Assembly (NCBI RefSeq): GCF_022662195.1
Contig: NZ_JAKMCS010000002.1
Span: 248,001 to 312,000, forward strand
DNA: 64,000 bases
DNA from: Aestuariivivens insulae
Lineage (GTDB): Bacteria; Bacteroidota; Bacteroidia; Flavobacteriales; Flavobacteriaceae
Reading direction: 5' to 3'
The notes under the pieces were generated by a model that saw only the letters and a list, made by a program, of their open reading frames with translations, searched no databases and was not told the origin of the DNA. Below, one piece after another: positions 18,101 to 26,731 of the stretch (the stretch's first letter is position 1; each line of letters opens with the position of its first letter). Made by a program: the position numbers and the translations under genes.

Positions 18101-18531
18101 CTGCAAGGGAACAAGTTATTTTTAAGGCACCAAAGATCGAAGCCGAAAACGCCGATGAGAAAAGTTCGGGTTTAGGCACTTGGGATGCCGAAGGAGAAAC
18201 CCTTGTAGGGTCCATAGTTAACAACTCCTATTTAAAATTTAACAATGTAAACCTTAAGAACTTAGAGAACATTAAATTTTCAGTATTTTACGCCAGCGAT
18301 TACCCCTATAAAGGAAGCTTGGAAATTAGGGAGAATGCCCCTGATGGCAAGCTTATTGGTTCAACAACATTAGGTTACCATAATGAACATAAAGGCGCCA
18401 TGAAATACTACGACATACCGGTACGCCCAACTCAAGACAAGGCTTCTTTATATTTGGTTTTCAAAAATAATACAGATAAAGAACAGTATGTCGCCAACGC
18501 TAACTGGATACTGTTGAATTATAAGCATTGA
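15169..18531 (+). CDS. Multidomain lipoprotein: ThuA, PQQ-type sugar dehydrogenase propeller, PKD, cytochrome c, CBM-like
   Basis: 1120 residues with lipoprotein signal ending LILSC. Domains in order: ThuA-like (about 25-245; VLVFSKTVEFRHGSI, GGGFVGVHAATDTEYDWPWYNKLVGAYFKNHP); glucose/sorbosone dehydrogenase-like propeller (about 255-685; EDGLLGLAVDPNY, CCHSGGALEFGPNGNLFITLGDN, GCRNPFRPSID); PKD (about 687-780; RKPIARITKDIEVGSVPLTVKFSGTDSEDYDHDPLTYEW); cytochrome c (about 850-930; heme motif CKACH with GPSY after it and a probable Met ligand in EHMMSAHP); and a CBM6-like C-terminal sandwich (about 985-1120). It is a cell-surface or periplasmic sugar oxidase passing electrons to its own heme. 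ThuA proteins have been linked to keto-sugar metabolism, which fits the other oxidation genes in this window. Confidence 0.85.
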   Translation: MKFNLIKKLAVSLTVAFLILSCNSKDKTVLVFSKTVEFRHGSIETGIDAVKQLGKTNDFKVIATEDDAYFVEDSLKQFSAVIFLNTTGDILNEAQQADFERYMQAGGGFVGVHAATDTEYDWPWYNKLVGAYFKNHPHIQEAKLNVIDKSHPSTKLLDDTWSKEDEWYNFRDINPDINVLIKIDENSYKGGTNGDNHPISWYHEYDGGRSFYTEMGHTNETYTDATFLKHLLGGITYAIGKNELDYSKATSDRITPENRFVRQVLDFNLNEPMELDELPERGILFVERRGALKLFDFKTEQTKTIAQLDLFYGNEDGLLGLAVDPNYKTNHWIYLFYSAPGDEPLQHVSRFELKDDTLDFTSEKILLKIPTIRKCCHSGGALEFGPNGNLFITLGDNTNPFESSGYAPIDEREGRALWDAQKSAANTNDLRGKILRIKPEDDGTYSIPEGNLFPVGTPNTRPEIYIMGCRNPFRPSIDSKTGYLYWGDVGPDAGKGDPNRGPKGMGEFDQARKAGFWGWPYTRGNNQAYNDYNFDTRESGPKFDPNHLTNDSPNNTGLKDLPPAQESLIWYSYDRSEEFPWLGTGGVNPMAGPIFHASDYPNAKTTFPPYFEDKLIVYEWMRDWIYIVTLDKEHNYEKAERFMPKSEFSHPMDMIFGSDGSLYLLEYGQKWNSQNLDARLNRITYIAGNRKPIARITKDIEVGSVPLTVKFSGTDSEDYDHDPLTYEWFFTSNESQATEENPSFTFNEAGTYTIRLKVTDKQGETNIAETKVLVGNDPPELSIKIEPDNLLYWDHKKVNYTVHVTDKQDGTTADGSIDPSKVKVTLDYIPEGNDLVKATIGHQQNTVPEGQQLIDGSDCKACHATNEKVNGPSYIDIAKKYTKNDIGYLVSKIIKGGSGVWGEHMMSAHPQLQPDEVDKIVKYILSLKPDKSPNKKLLPISGSIEFKEHIGKENQGMYVLMASYLDNGNDGQLEFKLSAREQVIFKAPKIEAENADEKSSGLGTWDAEGETLVGSIVNNSYLKFNNVNLKNLENIKFSVFYASDYPYKGSLEIRENAPDGKLIGSTTLGYHNEHKGAMKYYDIPVRPTQDKASLYLVFKNNTDKEQYVANANWILLNYKH

Positions 18532-18605
18532 ACATTTTAAATCCCATTTTTAAAAACAAAAAAATCTGAAAACTTTCAGAAATTAAACTACTTTTTGTTA
18601 ATGCC

Positions 18606-18677
18606 CCTTAGATTTTAATTAGGGCCTAAACACAAAAAAGCCATGTTGAATTTGGTTAGGATTACAACATGGCTTTG
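18606..18677. terminator. Bidirectional terminator between convergent genes
   Basis: A strong hairpin pairs AAAGCCATGTTG (18637-18648) with CAACATGGCTTT (18665-18676). It is preceded by A-rich and followed by T-rich sequence, so it can end transcription from both the 1120-residue gene (+) and the fibronectin lipoprotein gene (-). A weaker GCCC/GGGC hairpin lies just before it at about 18604-18626. Confidence 0.8.
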
Positions 18678-18686
18678 ATTGTTCAT

Positions 18687-19379
18687 TTAATTGACTGTAA
18701 ACTTGGACACATCTGAATTTGATATATTCCCTTGACTGTCTTTGGTTTTTACTTTCCAGTAATAGGTTTTTCCAGGGCTAACGGATACATCATTCAAAAC
18801 ACTTTCCTGAATGTTAGCTTGAAACGCCCCAGGAGGGTCTGCCTCTCCAAAGAACACTTCATAACTTTCAATATCATTGTCCACATCACTTCCCGTCCAA
18901 TCCAGAGTGACTTTCCCATTAGATACCGTAACCGCTTCGTTATACGAAGGTGCTACAATTTCTGCCGGAAAAGGGGCATGTTCGGTAACACCTTCACCCG
19001 CATTATAAAACTTCCAAGTATCACTTGTTGCCGTTGATGTTGACTTTTTAGATTTTGAAACGACAAACCAGGAATACGGTGTGCCCCTATCGATATCGAT
19101 ATCTAAAGAGGTTCCTGTTGCTGTATACAGTTTTGTAGTTTGATCGTTCAGGTTTTTAACATTAACATCATAACTATCCGTGAAATTTGCAGCACTCCAT
19201 TTAAATGTTACTGTGCTCTTTTCAGTACTGATAATTTGTCCTTCGAAACACTCGGAATTATTTTCAGGGGAAACCAAAATAGCCTTTTCTGGGTTTGACA
19301 CTTTCTTTTCTGTGGAATCCCCTCCCGAACTACATGACACTACCAATAATGCCATACTTATATAGATTAACTTTTTCAT
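18687..19379 (-). CDS. Fibronectin type III-like lipoprotein
   Basis: 230 residues, lipoprotein signal MKKLIYISMALLVVSCSSGG. Two Ig-like/fibronectin type III modules follow: about 35-125 (AILVSPENNSECF, VTFKWSAANFTDSYDVNV, TPYSWFVVSK) and about 135-230 (PAEIVAPSYNEAVTVSNGKVTLDWTGSDVDNDIESYEVFFG, GKTYYWKVKTKDSQGNIS). It has no enzymatic motif and is probably a surface adhesion or scaffold lipoprotein. Its ATG overlaps the TGA of the large upstream gene in an ATGA arrangement, so translation is coupled and the two proteins probably work together at the outer membrane. Confidence 0.8.
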   Translation of the reverse strand: MKKLIYISMALLVVSCSSGGDSTEKKVSNPEKAILVSPENNSECFEGQIISTEKSTVTFKWSAANFTDSYDVNVKNLNDQTTKLYTATGTSLDIDIDRGTPYSWFVVSKSKKSTSTATSDTWKFYNAGEGVTEHAPFPAEIVAPSYNEAVTVSNGKVTLDWTGSDVDNDIESYEVFFGEADPPGAFQANIQESVLNDVSVSPGKTYYWKVKTKDSQGNISNSDVSKFTVN

Positions 19380-22300
19380 TGTTTTACAACTTTAAAATTA
19401 CGCTCACCGTTTTCTGTCTTTAAGCTAACGTGATATATTCCTGTAGCTAAAAAGGCTGCCTCTACTTTTACTGTCTGACTTGCAACCGCTAGAACACGTG
19501 CCAACACAAGCGTTCCATTGTTATTGTACATTTTAACAAAAGCCACCTTAGCCTCTTCACCTCCTAAATTAATATACAGGTCTTCTTCAAATGGATTGGG
19601 GTATACCAGTATATCGTCATTAAGCATGATTGTTTTTTCGAATACGCCCTGACAATCTTTATTGGTCGTTACTTTTATCGTGTTAACACCAGACTTTAAG
19701 TTTAAGGAAACCTTGCTTTGTGTTGTCGTAGTGGTTTCTCCATTTATGGTCACATTATATAACTCTCCATTAAACATTGACAGATCCACAGCCTTAGTAT
19801 TCGTATCGAACTTTGCCAGCACAGCTAAATCGGATGGTTCTTTTACCGTTAAGTCGTAACAGCGCTCGAAGTTAGCTTCACCTTCTACCGTAATACACAA
19901 TTGATAGACTCCAGCACTTAAATTATCGATGGTTAATTGATTGGTAAAACTGTAATTGGATTGGCCATTATCTCCTTGTAATGATACCTGATAGTTATGG
20001 GTCTCTACTGCTGTAATACTAATTGTTCCATTATTGTTGTTCCTGCATGTTTCTGCCACAACCTGGATATCAAAATTATTGACTGGTAAATTAAATACTT
20101 CACATCCGTTTTCATCCACCATCGTACCTATAGGAGTTTCTGGACAAAGATCATTGGCATCCAATACGCCATCGTTATCATCGTCGTCGTCGCAAGCATC
20201 CCCTAAGCCATCATTATCAAAATCGGCTTGGTCTGGATTGTCCACATCGGGACAGTTATCGTAGATGCATCCAACAAGTGTTAATTCTGCGATGGAAGTC
20301 CAGGCACCACCATTAACTTCAGACAGGGTCTTAATTCTCATGTACCTAGCTACTTCAGGTGTAGCAAACTCTAAACTTTGTGGTGCAGAGGAATTCTCGA
20401 AGGTTCCAGTAAAATCGGCCTCACCCCAATTTGTATTATCTGTACTGAAATAAATTTCATATTCATTTATTCGTCCATTTTGTCCACTCTGCCTTGGCAA
20501 ATATGTAAACTTACTGAGACTGTAAAATCCTCCTAGGTCAATTTGAATTTCATGGGGGTAAGTATCTGTTCCCGTACTCCATCTGGTATGCCAAATGGTA
20601 TCTGGATCGCCGTCGAAAGCCATTGTTGCCAAACCTGGATAATTAACTTCTTCACTGTCTGCATACAATAAGGACCATTCTTCTTTTGGCAATTCTGCAG
20701 GATTACTACAGTCATTTATAGAAGGACAGGTTGTAGTGGTAACCATACCTGCGATGGTTTTTACATAATCGATTCCGTTTTGGGTTACGGTTAGCGTTAC
20801 ATCGTAAGAACCTGGGCTACCCAACACCACTTTAGGGTTTCTAATGTTAGCATCGTTAATATATTGGGGTGCCGGGGATATGTCCCATTTCCATGAGGCT
20901 CCACTATGTTTTAAAATGGAGTGATCGTCGAAATACAAGGTATCGGTCATACAATTGAACTCTTTTCTTTGTACCCAAGGATTCACGATAGGCTTAAAAT
21001 CTTCCTGCATGGGCGACTCCCATACACCACCGCTACCGGCAACCCTAATTTTGCCATCGCGATAAAAAGGAATGGCTGTATTGACATCAAAATTTTGTGG
21101 ATAGTTGTTTTCGAACAAACTCCAACTGTTCATATCGGATCTTCTATAATATATTTTGGCTCCGGTTCCGTTTCTTCGGGTGGTAAATAAATAGATAATT
21201 TCATTGCCTGTACTTGTAGGTTGAATAGCCAAACATTTGGTGTAGGCATCGATAGCTCCAGAAATATTGGTCCAAGTGTCCCCTCCGTCGGTCGATTTAA
21301 ATACCAAACCCTTATCTGAAGACCAAGTACCATTAGCATAACAGGCATAAATGGTATTTTCATCGTAAGGCGAAACGACCAAACTTGTTCTGCCTTTCAT
21401 TTTACTTCCGCCGTTAGACGAACTACTTAAAGCTGGTTTATGAGTCCATGTTAGTCCTTGATCGGTACTTTTATATAATCCGTTGCCTTTTACATCAACA
21501 TACATCACATTAGGATTTGTTACACTAATTGAAACCCCCATGACTTTGTCGGAAAAAGTGTGAAGCGACTCAAAAGTAACGCCCATATCGGCACTCTTCC
21601 ATAGGTCATTGCCCTCGCCCAAAAACAGGATCTCGTAATAATTTGGATGGTGTACCAGACTTCCCCTGTTACCTCCATATTCCAGCATGTTAGGAAACTT
21701 AGTAAACAAAAAGCGTCCTTCTTCTTGTTCTTCGGCTGTTTTGGGCAATATCCATCCATTGCCCAAATCGTTAAAAGCGACATGCCTACTTTTTCCTTGC
21801 AACACCCATCCTGTAGGGGATTCGGCACCTCCCATACGCAAGGCTTTATCTCCATAAAAATCGGCTATAGCGGTATTACCGTTATGGTATCTTCCTCCTA
21901 CAACAATATCTTCATTCCATCCTTGATCGAAGCCCCACATATCGGATCCAATTAAATTGTTGATCAAAGGTTGAAAATCGTTTTCAAAAGCATCGGTTGA
22001 GAAACTCATGCCCCCATCGGTAGCGACCCAAACAGAGCCATCACTTAGCCATTTCATATCCTGAATATCGGGATGTATGGAAAAGCGACCAAAATATCCT
22101 CCAATAGCATCGAACGTACTACCTCCATTAGAAGTTTTAAATAAGGTAGTGGTTCCTACAAAAAACTCATTTTCATTATTAGGATTGACTTCTAATACCA
22201 AATCGTAATATCCTTGGCCATTATTGTATTTAAAAGTATCTGTATTACAATCTATCACTTTACTCCATGTCCAGCTACCATTATTATTTGTTCCCTTATA

Positions 22301-23386
22301 TAACTGTGGTGTATTATTATCGCTAAGTAGTGTTGTATATATAATATTTGGATTATTTGACGTTACTGCCAGCAACCCTCCACTGCCATCATTAAACTGA
22401 TTTGGAAAATTTGGTAATGCAGTAAACGTATCCCCTCCATTAGAAGACATCATGGCATCTAATTTGCTCGAGGCATTTTGCTTTAACGCATATAATACAT
22501 TGGAATCTCCTGGTTTAAACTCCACATCATAAAATTTTCCCGAAGCTTTATTGGTCCAATTCGTACCATCGTTGGAACTTATATAAATTCCTTGGTTTGT
22601 AGACGCCACTATCTTACTCGGGTTGGTATGGTCTATTAGAATATGGTTGGCCTCTACATTACTTAATACCACATTCCAGGTAATGCCTCCATCTGTTGTT
22701 TTATGAATTTTACCCAAACTGGCCATGTATACGATATTGGGATTGGTTGGATGTATGGTTATGGCCGTAATGCCTCCTAACGCATAATTTGGTGCAAGTA
22801 AAGTCCAATTTTGGCCTTTATCGACAGATTTGTTGAGATACCCAGTTTCAGTACCCACATATATAATGTCTGTATTTGAAGGGGCTACTGCCAAGCTATA
22901 CACATTCACCTGCCAGGGTGCTACCCCAGGTATTCCCATAGAGCCATCATTTAACCAAAAGGTTTGTTTGGGTCCCAAAAACGTCCAATTGGAATTGGAA
23001 GCATCTACTGTTTTATTCACTCCTGATGTTTTAGCCAAAGCATTTTGGGTCTTTGCTATTTGATCGAAGTTGGGTATAACAATTTCTCCCTTATCATTAA
23101 CATATGAAGCCACCACGTGCCTCCAAATTTTATAATAGCGTATTATGGGGCTCTTTTGCTTTCCATGCGTGGCCGTATACTCTTTAAACCCTTGTTCTAT
23201 TTCAAAATAGTTGGTTGGATATTCGTAGAGCTTTTTGGCCCATTCTGGGAAATTATTGTCAAACAAGGGCTTATAGGTCTTAATGATTCCTGGAAGATCA
23301 TCGTAAGGGGTATATAATTGCTGGGCATTCAAGACGCCAACATATACCAACAACATAAAGGTTATTGCATATTTTAGTTGTTTCAT
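19376..23386 (-). CDS. T9SS-secreted BNR/propeller protein with PKD, discoidin and thrombospondin-3 modules
   Basis: About 1336 residues. The frame is open to an ATG at 23434, but the ATG at 23386 starts a clean signal peptide (MKQLKYAITFMLLVYVGVLNA) and is preferred. The first 800 residues hold BNR/sortilin-type repeats (DIIYVGTETGYLNKSVDKGQNW, NIVYMASLGKIHKTTDGGITW). After them come a PKD-like module, an F5/8-type discoidin domain (about 910-1050; DGDPDTIWHTRW), a Ca-binding thrombospondin-3 segment (DNCPDVDNPDQADFDNDG, DACDDDDDNDG) and a type IX sorting domain (ILVYPNPFEEDLYINL to the end). It is exported by T9SS and kept at the surface, probably as a glycan-binding or degrading protein; no known catalytic motif is visible. 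Its stop codon overlaps the next gene. Confidence 0.85.
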   Translation of the reverse strand: MKQLKYAITFMLLVYVGVLNAQQLYTPYDDLPGIIKTYKPLFDNNFPEWAKKLYEYPTNYFEIEQGFKEYTATHGKQKSPIIRYYKIWRHVVASYVNDKGEIVIPNFDQIAKTQNALAKTSGVNKTVDASNSNWTFLGPKQTFWLNDGSMGIPGVAPWQVNVYSLAVAPSNTDIIYVGTETGYLNKSVDKGQNWTLLAPNYALGGITAITIHPTNPNIVYMASLGKIHKTTDGGITWNVVLSNVEANHILIDHTNPSKIVASTNQGIYISSNDGTNWTNKASGKFYDVEFKPGDSNVLYALKQNASSKLDAMMSSNGGDTFTALPNFPNQFNDGSGGLLAVTSNNPNIIYTTLLSDNNTPQLYKGTNNNGSWTWSKVIDCNTDTFKYNNGQGYYDLVLEVNPNNENEFFVGTTTLFKTSNGGSTFDAIGGYFGRFSIHPDIQDMKWLSDGSVWVATDGGMSFSTDAFENDFQPLINNLIGSDMWGFDQGWNEDIVVGGRYHNGNTAIADFYGDKALRMGGAESPTGWVLQGKSRHVAFNDLGNGWILPKTAEEQEEGRFLFTKFPNMLEYGGNRGSLVHHPNYYEILFLGEGNDLWKSADMGVTFESLHTFSDKVMGVSISVTNPNVMYVDVKGNGLYKSTDQGLTWTHKPALSSSSNGGSKMKGRTSLVVSPYDENTIYACYANGTWSSDKGLVFKSTDGGDTWTNISGAIDAYTKCLAIQPTSTGNEIIYLFTTRRNGTGAKIYYRRSDMNSWSLFENNYPQNFDVNTAIPFYRDGKIRVAGSGGVWESPMQEDFKPIVNPWVQRKEFNCMTDTLYFDDHSILKHSGASWKWDISPAPQYINDANIRNPKVVLGSPGSYDVTLTVTQNGIDYVKTIAGMVTTTTCPSINDCSNPAELPKEEWSLLYADSEEVNYPGLATMAFDGDPDTIWHTRWSTGTDTYPHEIQIDLGGFYSLSKFTYLPRQSGQNGRINEYEIYFSTDNTNWGEADFTGTFENSSAPQSLEFATPEVARYMRIKTLSEVNGGAWTSIAELTLVGCIYDNCPDVDNPDQADFDNDGLGDACDDDDDNDGVLDANDLCPETPIGTMVDENGCEVFNLPVNNFDIQVVAETCRNNNNGTISITAVETHNYQVSLQGDNGQSNYSFTNQLTIDNLSAGVYQLCITVEGEANFERCYDLTVKEPSDLAVLAKFDTNTKAVDLSMFNGELYNVTINGETTTTTQSKVSLNLKSGVNTIKVTTNKDCQGVFEKTIMLNDDILVYPNPFEEDLYINLGGEEAKVAFVKMYNNNGTLVLARVLAVASQTVKVEAAFLATGIYHVSLKTENGERNFKVVKQ

Positions 23387-23434
23387 CATAGTTATGTAAA
23401 GAAGTTTCATGGTTATTTTGGTTGTATTATTCAC

Positions 23435-23760
23435 ACACTAAACCTTAACAATTTATGCTAAGTTACTATTATGTTCAAACATTTAAACACATGACAAATT
23501 TTAAAATTTTACGTGAATGTTTTCGGGGTCATTTTAAGCTTAATGGTGGATTATTTACCCACAACTCTCTCTCAAGCTAAACCTATAACTTTTCATACAA
23601 ATGGACGCTACCGATATGTAATTACTTTTATACTAACCTCTCCTTGAGATTACTATTTACTATAATAGCTTTAAACATCCTAAGCAATTATTCAATAGAT
23701 AGAAATTTTAGTCACAATTAAAATCTATACATGAAACATATCTACCGTCTAACTTTGAAC
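23435..23760. other. Intergenic AT-rich region upstream of the BNR/discoidin gene
   Basis: No coding frame. It separates the SusCD transcript, which ends at the terminator at 23761-23797, from the BNR gene. It presumably contains the latter's promoter, though I cannot point to a strong consensus. Confidence 0.4.
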
Positions 23761-23797
23761 AAAAAAGCTGCCTAATTAATTTGTGACAGCTTTTTTC
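23761..23797 (-). terminator. Terminator after the SusCD/DUF1735 genes
   Basis: AAAAAAGCTG at 23761-23770 pairs with CAGCTTTTTT at 23788-23797 around a 17-base loop. It lies 22 bp beyond the stop of the DUF1735 gene and gives a U-tract on the - strand. Confidence 0.75.
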
Positions 23798-23818
23798 AAT
23801 TCAAAATAAAAAAACTAG

Positions 23819-24862
23819 TTAATCTTCATCATCAAACACATAAGTTTCTTCAACTACATAAGGAGTTATTTCTGCCATAGCAGCAAAATTGGTACCATCC
23901 CAAGCCGTCTTTGCCAAAACTTTAAAGTACCTCGCTTCTTGCGTTGATTCAAAGTCAATATCTTGAGCAGCTATCTTCTTTTCCAGTTGATAATCCCCCA
24001 GACTAACCCAAGTTTGATTGTCTGTGCTAATAAGGATTTCTAAATCCTTAACTGCTCTTGTATTAGATTGTCTTTGATGAAATCTTATGCCATCCAACGA
24101 CTTTACTTCTTTCATATCAATTGTAAGCCAATGTGGGTAAACTGTAACCTCCTCTGCCGTACATCCAGCCCAGCATGTATGCCAAAACGAATCTAAAATC
24201 CCATCTATTACAGCTCTGGCACTACCTGTTTGTTCATATGCACTCCAGTTAGCTTCATAAGGTTCATCTGAACTAAAGTCTATAACCTCCCAACCAGTTG
24301 TATCATACATGTTTTGCGCTATTTCCAACCTTGGTCCTTTGGGTGCTAAAAACACCAATGTTTTAGATAGCCTATTAAAAGGGTAACCAGATGCATCAGA
24401 AATGGAAATGGGCAATAAATACCCTTTTTCCATATCAAACTTTTCGGGATAATAGGTAAGCGTGCTCAAATCTGAATACAATTCACCGGCAGGAATTGTA
24501 AGATTCATTTTGTCAAATACATAAGCCTCTTCTGGAAATAATTCGTAAGGCGTTTTACCATTTACTACTCTTGTCTCATTAATGCTATCCAATACATGTG
24601 TATCTATACCTAACGTAACATCAATGTTATTGGCAGGTATACCTAACCCACCATAGCCTGCTCCAACTGTCGTTATTCTTGTTTCTTCATCAGCTGGAAA
24701 AATAGTCAGTTTCTCTATGCCTTTATTGGATTTAGCAAGAAAAATATTGGTTCCTTCTTTAGAGTCTGTTAATTGCTCATATAGCGGGGTCTTTTCTTCG
24801 CAGCTATAAACTCCAAACATTATAGCCAATAGAAGTAAAACTATTATTTTTATTGATCTCAT
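23819..24862 (-). CDS. DUF1735/discoidin surface lipoprotein (SusE-position glycan binder)
   Basis: 347 residues with lipoprotein signal MRSIKIIVLLLLAIMFGVYSC. Residues about 25-175 match the DUF1735 (BT_3987-type) N-terminal domain: NIFLAKSNKGIEKLTIFP, DTHVLDSINE, YELFPEEAYVFDKMNLTIPAGELYSD, YLLPISISDASG. Residues about 200-345 form an F5/8-type discoidin domain (AVIDGILDSFWHTCW, PHWLTIDMKEVKSLDGIRFHQRQ, DLEILISTDNQTWVSLG, ARYFKVLAKTAWDG). It occupies the SusE/F position after SusC and SusD and should bind the target glycan at the cell surface. The acidic C-terminus VFDDED is probably not a sorting signal. Confidence 0.85.
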   Translation of the reverse strand: MRSIKIIVLLLLAIMFGVYSCEEKTPLYEQLTDSKEGTNIFLAKSNKGIEKLTIFPADEETRITTVGAGYGGLGIPANNIDVTLGIDTHVLDSINETRVVNGKTPYELFPEEAYVFDKMNLTIPAGELYSDLSTLTYYPEKFDMEKGYLLPISISDASGYPFNRLSKTLVFLAPKGPRLEIAQNMYDTTGWEVIDFSSDEPYEANWSAYEQTGSARAVIDGILDSFWHTCWAGCTAEEVTVYPHWLTIDMKEVKSLDGIRFHQRQSNTRAVKDLEILISTDNQTWVSLGDYQLEKKIAAQDIDFESTQEARYFKVLAKTAWDGTNFAAMAEITPYVVEETYVFDDED

Positions 24863-24893
24863 AATTAATTATTTAATTTATGGTTATTTAACA

Positions 24894-26720
24894 TTAGTAT
24901 CCTGGAAATTGAACTAATTGTTTATTCCTATCCATTTCATTTTGTCCATAAGGGAAGAAATAATACCTACGTTGCCATTGTGTTCTTGTAAATGCCGGAA
25001 CACGTGTATGGAATTCGTCGCTAGACAACTCAGTTCCTTCATTCATATTCATACCATAGTAAACTCCTCCTTGGTACGAGTCTGATTTATCGGCTATCTT
25101 CCATCTTCTAACATCAAAAAATCTGTGGCCAGCCTCAAAACAAAACTCAACCCTACGCTCCAATCTAATTTGATCACGCATTTCGTCTTGGCTCATACCT
25201 GCAGACAATTCTGGAAGTCCTGCCCTAACTCTAACTTTATTTAAATAGATTAAAATATTGGAATTCCCCGGATCTGCTTCATTCAAAGCTTCAGCATAAT
25301 TAAGGTAAAGTTCAGCTAACCTAATGAGCATAGCTGGACGCCCAAAAGTTCCTTGATCTGACCTGAAAGCTGGATGAGTATTTTTTCTAACAGTGTACCC
25401 GGTTTTAGGCCAATCCCTAGGGGCTCCATTTTTACCTGAATTACCTGTATTATAAAACTCAACATACGGTTGACCAGCTCTTGGGATACTAGGATGTACC
25501 GCTCCATTAAAATTGATCCAAGCATAAAAACGTGGTTCACGATCAACATACATATTGTTAGTACCTGCAGCATAGTAAGGTGTGCTACTTCCTGAGTATC
25601 CAGTTTCTGTATAAGTTTGACTATCTTCTATTGATTCTCCGTCACTCATTCTAAAATCGTCTACCAATCGTTGTACTACAGCTAAACCATTGTATCCAGT
25701 GTTTTGGGTAGACCTGGGAGCACAATGAATTTCCCAATTGTAACTACCTGTTGAAGGTCTTAACCAAATACCTTCTACATCCCATCCATCCCAATATAGG
25801 TTTTTAACAGAATTGTAAGCTGTAGTAAAAGCATCTGCTCCACTTGCTTGGTACAAACCCTTTCCATTGGCCTCAGCTAAATCTATAGCTTCTTTTGCCG
25901 CATTAGCAGCTAATGTCCATTTATTGGCATCGTATGTTTGAGGGATTAATTGTGTTCCATCAAGGTTTTTAAAGTCAGCTAACTCTGTATTTCCATTAAA
26001 CAAAGGACTTGCATTGTAAAGCAATATTTGCGATTCTACCGCCTCTACAATCATTTTATTGATTCTCCCCACTTGGGTTCCATCAACTACGGCCGTTCCC
26101 GATTGGAAATAATCTACTGGAAGTTTTTCTTTAGCCTGAGCCATTTCAGAAAGAACAAAATCAATACATTCGCTCCATGTGCTTCTTGGAATTTGGTAAT
26201 CACCGTCTGGACTTCCTACTTCTAACGGCTGAATTACCACAGGCCCCAAATGTTTCATCATTACCCAATAATTGTACGCCCTTAAAAATTGAGCTTCTCC
26301 TTTATATTGACGGATTATTTCAGGTCCATTATTAAGTGCTAATATTTCATCATTGTTATCTATGTTTTCTAAAAAAATAGTAGCCAATCTAATTTTCTCA
26401 TAATGTCCTGTAAATCCAAAATAATAACTATCTGCACTAATTGCTCCTGAATTTATAGATGGATTTGTCCAGTTACTGGCATCCATTTCATCACACATTA
26501 GACCATATTGATAGTTATAAGGATAGGCCCAAATATCTTGAATGCTTGAAAACAAACCTGCCCACCAACGCTCTGTTTGCTGTCTGTTTTCAAAGATACT
26601 TTCTATCGAAAGTAAATTATCTGGCTGTGTATCAAAAAAATCGTCGTTACAACCAGCAATGCTAAATATAATTAATGCACCAAGTACAGTGTTTTTAATT
26701 TTATGTTTAAATCTTTCCAT
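24894..26720 (-). CDS. SusD/RagB family nutrient-binding outer membrane lipoprotein
   Basis: 608 residues with lipobox at residue 24 (IFSIAGC followed by NDDFFDTQPDNLLS). SusD hallmarks: NRQQTERWWAGLFSSIQDIWAYPYN, YKGEAQFLRAYNYWVMMKHLGPVVI, PRSTWSECIDFVLSEMAQAKEKLP, RLAELYLNYAEALNEADP, YLNKVRVRAGLPELS and RLERRVEFCFEAGHRFFDVRRWKIAD. It forms the lid of the SusC transporter and captures oligosaccharides. It begins 12 bp after susC, so they are co-translated. The ligand cannot be predicted, since no glycoside hydrolase sits in the locus. Confidence 0.95.
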   Translation of the reverse strand: MERFKHKIKNTVLGALIIFSIAGCNDDFFDTQPDNLLSIESIFENRQQTERWWAGLFSSIQDIWAYPYNYQYGLMCDEMDASNWTNPSINSGAISADSYYFGFTGHYEKIRLATIFLENIDNNDEILALNNGPEIIRQYKGEAQFLRAYNYWVMMKHLGPVVIQPLEVGSPDGDYQIPRSTWSECIDFVLSEMAQAKEKLPVDYFQSGTAVVDGTQVGRINKMIVEAVESQILLYNASPLFNGNTELADFKNLDGTQLIPQTYDANKWTLAANAAKEAIDLAEANGKGLYQASGADAFTTAYNSVKNLYWDGWDVEGIWLRPSTGSYNWEIHCAPRSTQNTGYNGLAVVQRLVDDFRMSDGESIEDSQTYTETGYSGSSTPYYAAGTNNMYVDREPRFYAWINFNGAVHPSIPRAGQPYVEFYNTGNSGKNGAPRDWPKTGYTVRKNTHPAFRSDQGTFGRPAMLIRLAELYLNYAEALNEADPGNSNILIYLNKVRVRAGLPELSAGMSQDEMRDQIRLERRVEFCFEAGHRFFDVRRWKIADKSDSYQGGVYYGMNMNEGTELSSDEFHTRVPAFTRTQWQRRYYFFPYGQNEMDRNKQLVQFPGY

Positions 26721-26731
26721 ATTATTTTTTT

